Source of the DNA: Gnetum montanum
Taxonomy: Eukaryota; Streptophyta; Gnetopsida; Gnetales; Gnetaceae
Direction: 5' to 3'
NCBI GenBank assembly: GCA_015680685.1
Contig: MNCI01036292.1
Coordinates: 491,254 to 555,253, forward strand
DNA: 64,000 nucleotides
Positions 35,691 to 48,200 of this stretch are shown here, in pieces. The notes beneath the pieces were generated by a model. That model had not been told where the DNA came from. It did not search any database and saw only the letters and a program-made list of their open reading frames with translations. Within the stretch, counting starts at the first letter, position 1, and each line of letters opens with the position of its first letter. Position numbers and translations under genes: made by a program.

Positions 35691-35990
35691 GTGTCTACTA
35701 TGACATAAAACTAGCAAAGATCGTCCACTATGACATAAAACTGGCAAAGCTCATCCTCTAAGACGTAAAACTGGAAAAGGTGGCAAACGTCCGCTATGAC
35801 TATAAACTAGCACAACTAGTCCGCTATGACTATAAACTGGCACAACCAGTCTGCTATGACTGTAAACTGGTGCAACACATCTACTATGATGTTGAACTGG
35901 CACATATGGTCTACTAGGATCTTAAACCAGCACAGTAGTCTGTTGGGACCCTAAACTAGCACATGGTCCACCAAGACCTTAAAATGGGTT
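35691..35990 (+). repeat. 3' repeat array of element C
   Basis: About eight units of 35-40 bp of the type GTCCGCTATGACTATAAACTAGCACAA directly after the pol stop. Same place in A and B. The TAAACTAGCA end is the core shared with the other arrays. Confidence 0.88.
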
Positions 35991-36657
35991 TGCAGCATGT
36001 CCCCAACATGCATCTACCACGACACACATCAGCCGAGCGTGCATAGTGCCAACACAAGGTGGGGCATTGCAGTTCCAGAAGGTAGTGCATGATGCAAAGA
36101 GGACACCCTCTAGGACATCTGCAACACCCACACTTCTAGCATCTTGCTGATCCTCCAAAGATGTCGTATGACATCCAACTGACCCTCCGGACCTACCATC
36201 GCCACGGCCTTTCACCTTGATGGTAGTCCCTCAGTCAGTGCCTACTGTTGGAGTACTAGCATTATTGTGGTCCAGCCATAATATTTTTACCCTCTAGGCC
36301 CTGCCAGCATCTAGGCTCAAATGACGTTTAGCTGTTGAGGTAGTTGGTCTCATAGTTGAACTAAGAATGCATGCCTTTGGCAGGGATTTCAAGGCATTTG
36401 CACTTATAGCAACTCCTTGCTCCTTCGATGCCCGCTCCTCCATGCTGATGCTACCAAAATCATTGCCTATCTTCTTGCTTTGGACATCGTACACCAACAA
36501 AGATGTCCAAGAGCTTCAAAAATGTCTGCAGCAAGAAAGACCTTTGCCCTAGTTTTGCATCATGGTTTTTTATTTTGGTTTGCTCTACCATGTTTGCAGG
36601 GTGCATTTTAGAGAAGCATCATATGAAGGTGCATCTCGCTACGGTAGCAAATGCTAC
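35991..36657. other. 3' noncoding region of element C, left part
   Basis: No convincing gene. It is similar over its length to B 43865-44525. Both contain a pyrimidine-rich stretch ending TGTTTGCAGGGTG (C about 36590-36604), which looks like a 3' splice site. It is cut by insertion F at 36658 and continues at 39132. Confidence 0.55.
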
Positions 36658-39126
36658 TGTTGGCACATTTAGCCATTTCATGGAATAGCAAAGGTGATAA
36701 AATATGGATAAGCCATAGAAGATATTCAAAGAAAAAATATATATGATGGTTGTGCCTTATTGATATTTTAATACTAGAGGTTTCATGTAGAAAATTGTTA
36801 AATGAAGATATAGTATTTCCAATTTCAAGAGTTAATATCAAGGAAAGAAAAATTCATCATGCTCCTTTGCAAAGGGAAGGTTGAAAAGAGTTAAAAAGCT
36901 AAAAGAGCCGATCCCGTTTATGGATGCATCAATGAGAAATATCAAAGTCATCATTGTAAGGTTTGGATAATGTTTTTACTGTAAAAAAAAAAAAGAAAAC
37001 AGTTCCAGCCACTATACGTGTTGGGAGAGAAATGAATGAAATTGCTGCGATAGATGAAAAATAGTCCAAATAAATGTCCATTTTTTTACAAGGGATTGCG
37101 TTGGTACCGACGCAGGGGAGAGCAAGGTTTATTGCCCTGTAATGGCTTCCATTTTTTGCAACACCAACTATTCTTTTTGGCCCCAAATCAGCGGCGTCTT
37201 TGTTGGTCACGATGTGCCAAAAATTTTGCAGGGATGTGGATTCAAGGTGGAAAAAGAACTCGCATGGGCGTTGCCACTTCCAAGGCAGAAACCGTTTCAA
37301 TTTCAAATTTTTTCCATAAAATGCAATCGATCCGCCCACCTCCAACGACGCCAATGTGTTCTGAAATGCGTGCATTGCATGAAGATTTTTCTAGCCTTTA
37401 CAGGGCTATTCTTAACCTACCTTACCTGATGCCGTATTCTCTGATGCTCAGATCTATGATACATTTGTCCTTAACCCTGAAATCAATGGCAGGAATTAAA
37501 AAAATGATCTGTAGGAACACGAAAATGCAGGAAGCCCTAAGTGAATTTGGGGCAAAATAAAATAGTTCCAGGCAATCGAAACCCTATGTCCAGGGTCATA
37601 TGTCCAATACATCATTTCTGTTTCTAGATCTTTCTCCTCCAGCAACTGAACGTCACATAATAATGATGCCGGATGCAGCGGTAGAGCCTTCTTCTGCGGT
37701 GGTGGTTCCTAACGATTTTTGGCAGGGGCACGATATTTCAGAAGTATTTGATGGCAGTTCTAGGCCTGGTGCCTTCACATTCGGGCTTGGTGTTTCGAAT
37801 TTAAATTTTTCCAGCCATTTTCATTCGGGTGCAAGTGCACATAAAATATTTAGGATTAAGGTACCAACAACATTTATGCCAAGGTAGATATTATATTATC
37901 ACCTTGTTTATAAACTCACTAAGAGCTTCAATTGGCTATTAAAGCTAAATTGTGAACAATTATATGAAATTATTGGAATTATTTTTGAAAAGAAATATTT
38001 ATCTCCTAACTTCCTAACCTCCTAAGTTAATACTCCCTAACTTGCTGGGCAAGTCACTTGGGAGCGAAGTTAGGTAAGATATTTTTGCATATGTAACTAC
38101 CTTTGAAACCTATAAAAAGGCTTCAAAGAGGTATTTTGAAAAGGAGGGGGAACTTTGGAAAGACTTTTGAAAAAGGATTCTGAAACATCATACTTTGAAA
38201 AGCTATTAGCTAGCACTTAGGCTCTCACTTGAAGACACACTTTGGGTCTTGAGAAGAGCATTTGTAAAGAAGATTTGTAAAGAAGATTGCTTGTANNNNN
38301 NNNNNNNNNNNNNNNNNNNNNNNNNNNNNNNNNNNNNNNNNNNNNNNNNNNNNNNNNNNNNNNNNNNNNNNNNNNNNNNNNNNNNNNNNNNNNNNNNNNN
38401 NNNNNNNNNNNNNNNNNNNNNNNNNNNNNNNNNNNNNNNNNNNNNNNNNNNNNNNNNNNNNNNNNNNNNNNNNNNNNNNNNNNNNNNNNNNNNNNNNNNN
38501 NNNNNNNNNNNNNNNNNNNNNNNNNNNNNNNNNNNNNNNNNNNNNNNNNNNNNNNNNNNNNNNNNNNNNNNNNNNNNNNNNNNNNNNNNNNNNNNNNNNN
38601 NNNNNNNNNTAGATATTGAATTTGGAATAGCTTTATTGCGAAGTGTTTACTTGTATCATTTTACCTTGTTTAATATTTGAGGTTCACACAAATCTGCTTT
38701 CTTTTCTGTCTATTTCCATCGAATCTTGCTCTATTTCTAGTTTTCTTGTGGAACTATCTCTTTCTCTAGGGAAAATTAGGAGTAGATTTGCAGAGTTGTG
38801 CTCAAATGTTTTTGCAAAATTTTATTTGTTACAAGTAGGTATTATAAGGACTACATAGACTAGGCAGTTGAACAAACTAGGAAATTTTCAGCAACTCACA
38901 GTACTTGACAAAGTTGGCTGAATCTCTTTAAAGTAAGTCATTTGTAGTTTACACACAATGCAATCGTTACATTTCACACAACCGCATGCCGCAACAGCAT
39001 ACACACATACTCACATTAACTACTAAGTTTATTTGGAGGTATCTAGGCCTTGGTGTTGCTAGAGACCAGCAGACACCTAAATTCTGTTCAAGGACACTCG
39101 TTGGCGGTCGCAAACAGTTGCCAACA
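36658..39126. mobile_element. Insertion F: LTR-type element (solo LTR or short LTR element) inside C
   Basis: Starts TGTTGGCA and ends TGCCAACA (8-bp inverted ends) and is flanked by a perfect 5-bp duplication GCTAC (36653-36657 and 39127-39131). The matching B region (about 44525) lacks it. It is AT-richer than C. A possible TATA box, TATAAAAAGG, stands at 38111-38120, with a downstream AAGAAGATTTGTAAAG repeat as in an R region. No gag or pol is seen. Open stretches such as 37600-37887 show no recognisable family. The simplest reading is a solo LTR of about 2.5 kb from an unrelated family. A run of N hides about 314 bases. Confidence 0.75.
38296..38609. other. Assembly gap (N)
   Basis: 314 N within insertion F. 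The true size is not known from this sequence. Confidence 0.99.
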
Positions 39127-39131
39127 GCTAC

Positions 39132-39801
39132 AGTGTTGCAAAGTGATCGTCTTGATTAACTTGGCCACTTTAGAGTGCATATCCTGCCTTTTACCCTATT
39201 GCCCACACCCACAATTCCCACTCTCTCCTCACTTCTATGATATTTTTCGACACCTGTCTAGCCCTCCTGTTTGCTCAACTGCAAAGCCCATGACATGCGT
39301 AACACAACTCGCCACATGGGAAGCATCTATAGGTAGGTTAGAGCCCCATACAGATGTGACACAACTCATCCTGGGAAATAAACACCTATCCTGCAACAAG
39401 GTTGTTCTCAAATGTATATGGCAAAATAGCAAAAGGCAAAAGCGCAGGAGAGCAGAGAACTCACATGCCCATGACGTGCGTAACACAGCTCGCTGCATGG
39501 AAAACATCTACTTCACAATCATCCTCTCCAAACATTTCAATGAGAGGTCGAAGGTCAGCAAGAGTAAAGATGACAATGCAAACAACTCCCTCATGAGCAC
39601 TCTAACGAGGGACTCTACTAAGCCTCATCTCTACCCTTTTCCTGAACCTTCTTCCTCCCCCCGCAAGAAACCAATGCAACACTCTCAAACACAACTGAGC
39701 AATGTCTTGATGATCACCGAGCAATAATGTTAGCATTTTATCTTCTATGGTGTTTCATATTCTTTGTTGACATCTCTCGGGTTCATCCTCCAGATGTCGA
39801 C
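39132..39801. other. 3' noncoding region of element C, right part, with possible small ORFs
   Basis: Similar to B 44530-45210. A plus-strand open frame spans 39050-39727, starting inside F, and a minus-strand one spans 39235-39507. The minus-strand frame has a counterpart in B (44591-44836) sharing FP-MSCVTS-WG-NLP with conserved spacing. Two copies of a CATGAC(A/G)TGCGTAACACA block lie about 181 bp apart (near 39288 and 39470). Coding status is doubtful. Confidence 0.4.
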
Positions 39802-39814
39802 AAAGAGGAGCCAA
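39802..39814 (+). other. Polypurine tract of element C
   Basis: AAAGAGGAGCCAA directly precedes the 3' LTR; B has AAAGAGTGGCCAA at the same place. Placement and purine run fit the plus-strand primer site, although CC interrupts it. Confidence 0.6.
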
Positions 39815-41777
39815 TGAAACACCCTAAAATTTTAAGGGTATCCTTGCTTCACCAGGCTTTTGCAAGTTTAGGCAGCGTCATGGCAGTCCATTAGGAGATG
39901 GATGCTATGGGTTTTAGGCTATATAGTCTAGAAAATTTTCTAGCTGGGTAATTCATCTAGCTGACAGCCTACATAGGAGCGATACGAAGAGTTGTTGATG
40001 GTGCTCAAAATGCACAAAATAGTTTGGCAAGTTTTCTAGTCAAAGAGTTTGCTACGCTACGCTATGCTGTGTAGCGTAGCAGGCTTCGAGAGATAGTTGT
40101 TCAAGAAATCAACTACAAATTGTCGCAAGATAAGATGATATGTTATGCTACGCTACGCAGTGTAGCATGGCGTAGCGAGAGCAAGACAGGAAGGCTTGAC
40201 TTACTTAGTGATTCCAAATGCACTCAGTTAGCACCTTTGGCCCCCGAAAATAGTTGCTTCGCTCGTCTCCAAGTCCTTCAACAATGACTCCTTCACTAGA
40301 AAGCAGCAAACTTAGCAAAAGTAGGACATGATAGTCGCTATGCTATGCTATGCTATGTAGCGTAGCACAGCGTAGCAATTCTATGGGAGCAACAAAGGGC
40401 ATCTTCACGAGTACAGGATTAGAAAGTTCACAAACTTCATGTTGCAAAGGTTGCAAATTGTTGGCATTTCTATGACTAAGGCCAACCGCTATGCTACGCT
40501 ATGCCATGTAGCGTAGCACAATGTAGTAGAAATGTGAAGTGATTCAAAGCACTGCAAAGGTTTCCAACATACGTAGCAGGATGCAACCCAAGTTTTTGCT
40601 TCAAACTAGTGGCTACGCTCTGCTACGTTGCATAGCATAGCACAATGTAGCAAGATGCTTTGCTACACCAGGCATGCTATGCTCTAGAGCATGGCATGGC
40701 GTAGCAAACTGCTATGCTGCGCCAACAGGCTACGTTCCAAAGCATAGCATAACATGGCAAGCGTCTACGCTACGTCGATGCATCTTATTACATAGTGAGA
40801 TGCTACACTACGTCCACATGCTACACTGTAAAGCATGATAGAGTGTAACGGGCAGCGATGTTACATTAATGCCCTCCACCTGTTTGCATCATTGGCACAC
40901 ATTTCCAAGTTCTGACAATGTAATTATAGCATGGCAGGCTCATAACTACAGCATGGTAGGCCCATCCAATGGTCCTGTTATAGCATGGCAGGCCCATCCA
41001 ACGGTCCTATTACAGCATGTCAAGCCTGTCCAACGGTCCTACTACAACATGGAAGGATAATCCAATGGTGCAGTATGACCATGCAGCACAAACACGTCAA
41101 CATAGGCCTAGGCCATGTGATGTCCAAACCACATTCTTCGCGCGCCCTTGGTCCTATAAATACCCCAATGAGCAATGCTCAAAAGAGGGATGGATAGAGG
41201 GTGAATTGGTTGGCTAGAAAAGAAACAAGTTAGCATTGTATTCCTGAGCATTGTAAACACCTTGTTTGACATTGTAAATAGTTATCACTCTCGCTTGGCA
41301 CTGTGTTCTACTCTTTCCTACTATCCTCATAGCATTTTGCATTGTCAACTTCTGAGTCCATGTTCAAGAATACAACTATCTTACTCTAAACATCTTGGTT
41401 ACTCTTGGGATCTCTGTGTGTCTCACTGTCGTGCAACCAATTGTGTCCACCTTGATAGAGTAAAGTCACAATCTTGAAGCAGTGAATTTTCCTAATTGCA
41501 TTTTACTTTTTTTTCTTGTTTTTTATCACATTTTACATTTTTTCTATCTTTTTTATGTTTAAAGGTTACTGTTTTATGCTATAAGCCCCATTTTCAAGTT
41601 ATATGTTTGCAAAAGGTTATATTAACATCGACAAAGTCCCTGCCTGATCGACCAGACCATTAAGGGCACCCCGTTTCCATTTTATCTAGCACAGCCCTTG
41701 CACAGATTCGGGGTTAAGACTATCGTGACTGACTACCTCTTGGTGTTTTTCAACCATCGACATTTTCGGTCTCTACA
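39815..41777 (+). repeat. 3' LTR of element C
   Basis: TGAAACACCC to CTCTACA, 1963 bp, aligned end to end with the 5' LTR. The 36-bp CATGGCAGGCCC repeat block (about 40925-41070) has more or better-kept units than in the 5' LTR. The TATA box is at 41155-41162. Most differences from the 5' LTR are C/T or G/A changes. Confidence 0.95.
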
Positions 41778-43309
41778 GTAGAGATTCATAACTAATTGTG
41801 AATCAAATCACTGAGGGCTACACCTGCAAGGCTACACACCTACAGCCCTACTATGACTTAGTGAAAAGCCTACTCAAACAGTTTGCAACAATAGATATGC
41901 AAGAAATGCCATGCAATGAAAACACCATAGTAGATGCCCCAGCCACCCTAGCATTGAACATGCCACCACACTTGTTTGCAAGTTTTCAAACCTTAATTAC
42001 TGAATGTACGGAGCCTATCACTCAAGTGATACACATAGCCTCTGTTAGCGCTGTGGATATCCAGGAGTGGTATGCCAACATTAAAGCCTACCTGCAACAT
42101 GGCGAGCCCCCAAATGGATTGACATCTACCCATAGAGATGCAATCTATAAGCATGCTCGGCAATATGTTCTTATGGGAGACAACACCCTGTGCAAACGCT
42201 CCTATGACGGGATATTGCTAGCATGCATAAATGAGGAGCAAAAGCAGAAGGTGATTAATGAAGTACACAAAGGATTGTGTGGTGGACACATAGCACCTAG
42301 AGCAATGACTATAAGAATCAGACGTCTAGGGTACTACTGGCCTCACATGGAGCGTGATTGTCTAGTCAAAGTTAAGACATGTGATACGTGCCAAAGATAT
42401 GCAAATCTTATACATGTTTTGCCTACAGAATTGCATCTGACGCAAATCATGTGGTCTTTTCAGTGATGGAGATTAGACATCATAGGACCTATCATGCCTA
42501 AGTCTTCTGCTGGGCATAGCTTCGTCATCACCACCACTGAGTATTTTACTAAGTGGGTAGAGGCTATCCCCTTGAGGAAGACTACATCTCAGTAGATTTT
42601 CCACTTCATCTTGGACAACATCATGAGAAGGTTTGGGCTTCCCATGACTATTGTGACCGAAAATGGACCACAATTTAGTAGTGTGGAAACCTGAACCTTT
42701 TGCAGCAATCTTAGCATTAGACAATCATTCTCCTTGCCATATTACCCGCAGGCAAGTGGACAAGTAGAGGCTATAAATAAGTCCATCATCAACTTGCTGA
42801 AGAAAATGCTTAACAACAGTAAGAGGTAATGGCATGAGCAAGTCCTCTATGTGCTATGGGCTTACAAGAAGACATGTAGGACTGCAACAGGTAAGACACC
42901 TTATAGTATTTTTTATGGATCTAAAGTAGTGTTTCCTCTTGAGTTGCAGGTGCCATCACTTCGGATGATCCTATCGAATGTCATAAGTGAAGCCCAGGAT
43001 AACAAGTCGAGGATCATTGACCTCGACTCAATAGAGGAGGAGCGTGCACAAACACTTGATCACATAGAGAATTATCGGAATAAGAAATAGCAAAAACATC
43101 ATGAAAATCCACATCAACAGCCAATACAAAAGGGAGACCTCGTTCTCAAGGTTGTCTGTGAGCACATGAACAAATTCTCAGCAAAATGGGAAGGACCATA
43201 CATGGTCACAAAAGCCTTTGGGAATGGAGCCTTCAAGCTAGTAGGCATGGACGACAATGAGTTTGTAAATTTGGTGAATCACTCATATCTCAAGCCATAC
43301 TACATATGA
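41778..43309 (+). pseudogene. pol: pol relic of element B, part 2 (rest of aRNH, integrase)
   Basis: Resumes after element C; 41778-41782 is the second copy of the target duplication. The rest of the archaeal-type RNase H is at about 41783-41950. The integrase zinc-binding part is near 42260-42400 (CDTCQ) and the core at about 42465-42850. TENGPQF replaces TDNGPQF near 42657, so the second catalytic Asp is Glu; the Glu of GQVEA is kept. The C-terminal part carries WEGPYMVTKAFGNGAFKL near 43190. Ends TGA at 43307-43309. Stops occur near 42464, 42595, 42692, 42826 and 43088. Confidence 0.93.
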
Positions 43310-43329
43310 TGGATGAAACAGATAAGCAA

Positions 43330-43855
43330 AATGTCCACTACAACATAAAACTAGCACAACTTCACCAACGTCCGCTACGACATAAAATTAGCAAAGGTAA
43401 GCAGACATCCGCTATGACGTAAAACTAGCAAAGGTAAGCACATGTCTGCTATGAAGTAAAACTAGCAAAGGCAGTTTGCTATGACTATAAACTAGCATAG
43501 ATAGTCTGCTATGACTATAAACTGGTAAAGCACGTTCGCTGAGATGTAAAAATGGCATAGATAGTCTTCTATGCCATTAAACTAGCACAGACAATCTACT
43601 AGGACATTAAATAGTCTGCTATGACTATAAACTAGCACAAACCATTCACCATGATGTAAAACTAGTGAACCATAGTCTACTGAGACCCTAAACTAGCACA
43701 ACGACTGTCTGGTACGATGATAAACTAGCACAATAGTTTGCTGGGACTCTAAACTAGCACACTAGTCTGCTAGGACCTTAAACTAGTGCACCATGGTCTA
43801 CTGAGACCTTAAACCAACATACCATGGTCTACTAGGACCTTAAAATTGGTTTGCG
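43330..43855 (+). repeat. 3' repeat array of element B
   Basis: About thirteen degenerate 35-42-bp units of the type GTCTGCTATGACTATAAACTAGCA, longer than the array in C. It follows pol directly. Confidence 0.88.
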
Positions 43856-45224
43856 ACACATCCCCAACATGCATCATGACTCATCAAGAAAGTGAGCATG
43901 CACAGTACCGACACAACATAGGATGTTGTAGTTCAAGAATGTGGTTCACGATGCCAAGAAAACATCCTCTAGAACATATGTAGCGCCACTGCTCCTGGCA
44001 TCTTGCTGATTCTTTGGAGATGTCTTATGACATCTTGCTGACCTTCCAAAGTTGCCGCTACCATGGCTCTTAACCATGGTAGTAGCTTCTGTGGTCAGTG
44101 CCTACTGCTGGAGTTCCAGCAGTATTGTGGCACAGCCACAATATTGTTTTCCTCCAGCCCCCGCCCCTATTCATCCTCAAAAGACATTCAACTATTAGGT
44201 AGCCAATCTGAAAGCTGAACTACATAATGTTTGCCTTGGGTGAGGATTCTTGAGCATCTACATTCACAGAAATTCCTAGCTTCCTTGGTGTCAGCCTCTC
44301 CATGCAGATGTTGCCAGATCTGTTGCTGGCCTTTCTAGTTTAGACACTGAATGGCTCAGCAAAAATTTCCATTTTTCTAGTAGTCTTCAAAGAAAGCAAG
44401 ACCTTTGCCTTTATTTTTTATCATGGTTGTTTCTTCTGGTTAGCTTTCTGTTGTGTTTGCAGGGTGTGTTCCAGAGAGGCGTCGATCAGAGGTGTGTTTC
44501 ACCACAGCGGTAAGACACTACATTGTTCCATAGTGTTACTCTTAACTAGCTTAGCTACTTTAGAGTGCACATCCTATCCTTCCCCTTTACCTACCTTTTC
44601 TCATCTCTTACACTCACAATCCACTCTCTCCCTGCTTTTACAAGCTTTTCCTGACACCTGTCAACCCCTCCCATATGCTCAACCACAAAGTCCATGATGC
44701 ACATAACATAGCTCGCCGCATGGGAAGTATTTGTAGGTAGGTTAAAGCCCCATGTGGATGTAACACAACTCATCATCGGAAAGAAACACCTATCCTGTGA
44801 CAAGGTTTTTTGCAAATGTAAAAGGAAAAATACCAAAAGAAAAGCATAAAAGAGTGAAGCTCACACAAAAAAAACATGCCTAAAACAAATGGCACATAAG
44901 TTGTTTCACAATCACCCTCTCTAAGCACTTCGACAAGAGGTCGAAGGTCAGAGAAAATAAAGATGACCACATAAAAAAATCCCTCACAAGCACTTCAATG
45001 AGGGATTCTACTAAGTTTCATCTTTACCATTTCCTAAACTTCCTTCTCCCTTGCTTTGCCCTTCCCTTTTCCCCACATAACCAATGCAACACTCTCAAGT
45101 AGAGCTAAGCAACATCTTGCTGATCACCAAAGAGCAATGTTAGCATTTTGTCTTCCGTGGTGTTTCGTATTCTTTGTCGGCATCTCTCGAGATCATCCTC
45201 CAGACGTCAACAAAGAGTGGCCAA
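43856..45224. other. 3' noncoding region of element B
   Basis: Matches the C 3' region on both sides of insertion F and so shows its uninterrupted form. Possible small frames: plus 44464-44697 and minus 44591-44836; the latter has a counterpart in C. It ends with the purine-rich AAAGAGTGGCCAA before the LTR. Otherwise no gene is seen. Confidence 0.5.
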
Positions 45225-48200
45225 TGAAACATAGTAAAAATTTCAAGGCATTCTTACTTCACCAAGTCCTTGGAATTTAGGCAGCATCATGGAAGTTTGG
45301 TAGAAAATGGATGCTCTGAGTCTAGACTATCTAGTTTGGCAAGTTTTCTACACCCAGTGTTGACAGGCTTGACAGATTCTCTAGCCTGCTCACCTAGACA
45401 ATTCATCTGGCTGACAATTTACTCAAAAACCACATGTGGAGTTGTTGGCAGTGCTTAGGATCTATGAATAGTTTGGCAAGTTTTCTAGTCAAGAAGTTTG
45501 CTACACTATGCTATGCTATGTAGCATAGCAAGCCTTAGGAGACAATTATTTAGGCAATCAACTATGAACTATTGTAAGAAAAAGTGCTACACTATGCTAC
45601 ACTACACATCATAGCACAGTGTAGCAAAAGTAAGACAGAAAGGCCCAGTTTACTTAGTGATTTCAATTGCACTCACCAAGCACCTCCTGCCTTCAAAACT
45701 AATTGCTTCGCTTAATTTTAAGTCCTTTGGAAAACCTCCTCTTACTAGAAAAGTAGTAGATTAAGCAAAAAATAGGCTATGTTGGCTTCTACGCTATGCT
45801 ATGCTACGCAGCGTAGCACAATGTAGAAAGTAGACATGCTACGCTCCATAGCATAGCACAGCGTAGTAGGAGGTTGGGTGCAGCATAGTGTAGCAAGCAA
45901 CTACGCTACGCCTACATGCTACACTCCACAGTATAGAATAGCATAGTAGGTGAAACACCCTAAAAAATTCGAAGTCATTATTGCTTCACCAGGCCTTGCA
46001 ATCTACCCAGCACACAACAGTTCTTCAGGAGGAGAACGCCTTGAGTTCAGGCTAGCCAATTCGGCAAATTTTCTACTTTGGACATGAACAAGCCCCATGG
46101 GTCACCCTGCTTGTCCACCCAAGTAGCTTTCCCAACTAACAACCTGCTTAGAAATAGTGCACAGAGTTGGCAGTAGCATTCTAGATGTGCAAAACAGTTC
46201 AGCAAGTTTTCTAAGTCACAAAGTCTGCTATGCCCCGCTATGTAGCATAGCAAGCTTCAGAAAGCAGCTATAAAACAAAGTGTCATGCTACGCTATGAGG
46301 CATAGCGTAGCATGGCAATAGCTATACTAGCAGTTCCCTCGCCCAACCATAAGTCCTTCAAAAATGTACATTTCTGTTAGGAAGTGGCAAACTATGTCTA
46401 CTGCTATGCTACGCTGAGCTACATGGCACAGTGAAGCATACAAATCCTGCAAAAAAGACAAAAGGTAGCTCAAAGGATAGAAACAGCAAAGTTCGTAAAT
46501 CTTGCATCACAGGAAGCAAAGTTTGCAAATCGGCAAAGCTTTCGCGACTAAGGCCAGTTGTTACGCTACGCTATACTACGTAGCATAGCATAGTGTAGCA
46601 AGCATGCAACACACATGTAGCAGGACACACAATAAGGTGCTACGCCATGCCAAGCATGCTACGCTACAAAGCACAAAGAGGCATGCAGGTGGTTGTGCGA
46701 CATCAATGCACTTCACCTAATTACACCATTGGCACACATCTCCAAACACTGATGGTGCAATTATGGCATGGAAGGCACAGAGTTATGGCATGGTAGGCTC
46801 ACATTACAATGGTCATGCAGGTCCAATGGTTATGCATGGAACATGTAGCAGAGACAATCAATGTGGGCCCAAGGTATGTGGCATCCAAGCCACCCCTTTT
46901 GCGTACCCTTGGTCCTATAAATACCCTAATCAGTGGCATTCAAAATGGTTCAAAAATTTTTCAGCAAGCAGCATTTAGAGGGTTCGGTTCAAATCTTTCC
47001 CAATTCTTGGACCTTTCCCCTCTTTGGCACTCAAGTTCTCTTCCTGGTACATTGTAACATTGAGCATTGTAAACTTTCTATTTGACACTGTAAATAGTTA
47101 GCATCTTTAGCTGACATTTTGTTCTGTCTCGCTTTCTACCACCTTGGTAGAATCCCAATATTGTCAGCACCCAAGTCCATGCCCAAGTGCATAGCCTATT
47201 TTTCTCTACAAGTCTCGATTACTCTTGGGATCTCCGCACTCTGCCACGCTGTGCAATCGAATGTATTCATCTAGATAGGGCAAACTGGTAGCTTCGGAGT
47301 GGTGCATTTTTCTAACTATACTTTACTTTGTTTCCTGCTTATTGTCATGTTCAGCACTATTTTTCTACTGTATTTAATTTCAAGCATTACCTCATACTTT
47401 CATTCTTGTTTCCAAATAATATGTTGCAAAAGGCTATATAGACATCAATTAAGTCCTTTTCTAATTGACCAGACCATTCAAGGCACCTCGTATCCACACA
47501 CACACCCATCATAGCCCTCTCGTGGGTACGGGGTCGAAACTGTCGCACCCGTTGACCCCTCGGTGTTTTCCAGCCATCGACATTTTCAGTCACTACAACA
47601 GGTGGTTGGGTGTAGCACATCGTAGCAAGTAGCCATGCTACACCTACATGTTACGCTCCACAACATGGCATAGCGTAGTAGGTAGTAGCACTACATTAGT
47701 GTGCTTCACTCTAGTTTCTAGAGCATAATTGTAGCATGGAAGGCTTGTCAATCAGCTTTGCAAGTTCATGCAGTACGAACATGTTAACACCTTATGGGTC
47801 CAGGACATGTGACATCCAAATCACATCTCTTGCATGCTCCTAGCCCTATAAATACCCCAACGAGTTACACTTAAAGGCTTGGCAAGTTGGCAAGTTGGTA
47901 GGTTGGCAAGTTGGCAAATCGATTGAAAATTCTTTTGGCAAATTCACAATTCAAAGGATCGGCAAATTTGGCAAAATTGGGCAAAAACTTGGTTGGAAAA
48001 TTGGCAATACTGGTGTTTGGCAAAAAATAGTTAGCAATTTGCTAACAAAACCAACCATTTGGCTTTGTAGTATTTTGGCATTGTTGGCTCTTGAGTTCGC
48101 ATTCACGCCCACATTTGGCTTGCTTTGAACATCCTGGTTACTTTTGGAATCTTTGTGCTTCCCAGTGTTGCGCAACTGATTGTATCCATCTTGACAAAGT

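Larger units (their letters stand above)
20377..41777 (+). mobile_element. Element C: complete 21.4-kb Tat-lineage retrotransposon
   Basis: Flanked by 5-bp target duplications GCAGA (20372-20376) and GTAGA (41778-41782), which interrupt the aRNH of B pol. Removing the element and one duplication rejoins the B reading frame. The 5' LTR is 20377-22300 and the 3' LTR 39815-41777. Internal order: leader with 165-bp repeats, gag and protease (+), two short repeats, asX (-), spacer repeats, pol (+), 3' repeats, and a 3' region carrying insertion F. At 21.4 kb it is in the size range of Ogre-type Tat elements, far above the 5-12 kb of most plant Ty3 elements. The first 125 bp of the two LTRs differ at about 12 positions by eye, so it is not recent. 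Confidence 0.95.

Noticed and set aside
36929-37375. 148-codon minus-strand frame in F as a gene
   Set aside because: The C-terminal part is coded by a poly-A/T stretch, no family is recognised, and there is no second copy to compare.
37600-37887. 95-codon plus-strand open frame in insertion F as a captured host gene exon
   Set aside because: No recognisable family, no supporting exon next to it, and the region is best read as U3 of an LTR.
39050-39727. 225-codon plus-strand open frame as an extra ORF after pol
   Set aside because: It starts inside insertion F, the counterpart in B is broken by many stops, and similarity is no better than in flanking noncoding DNA.
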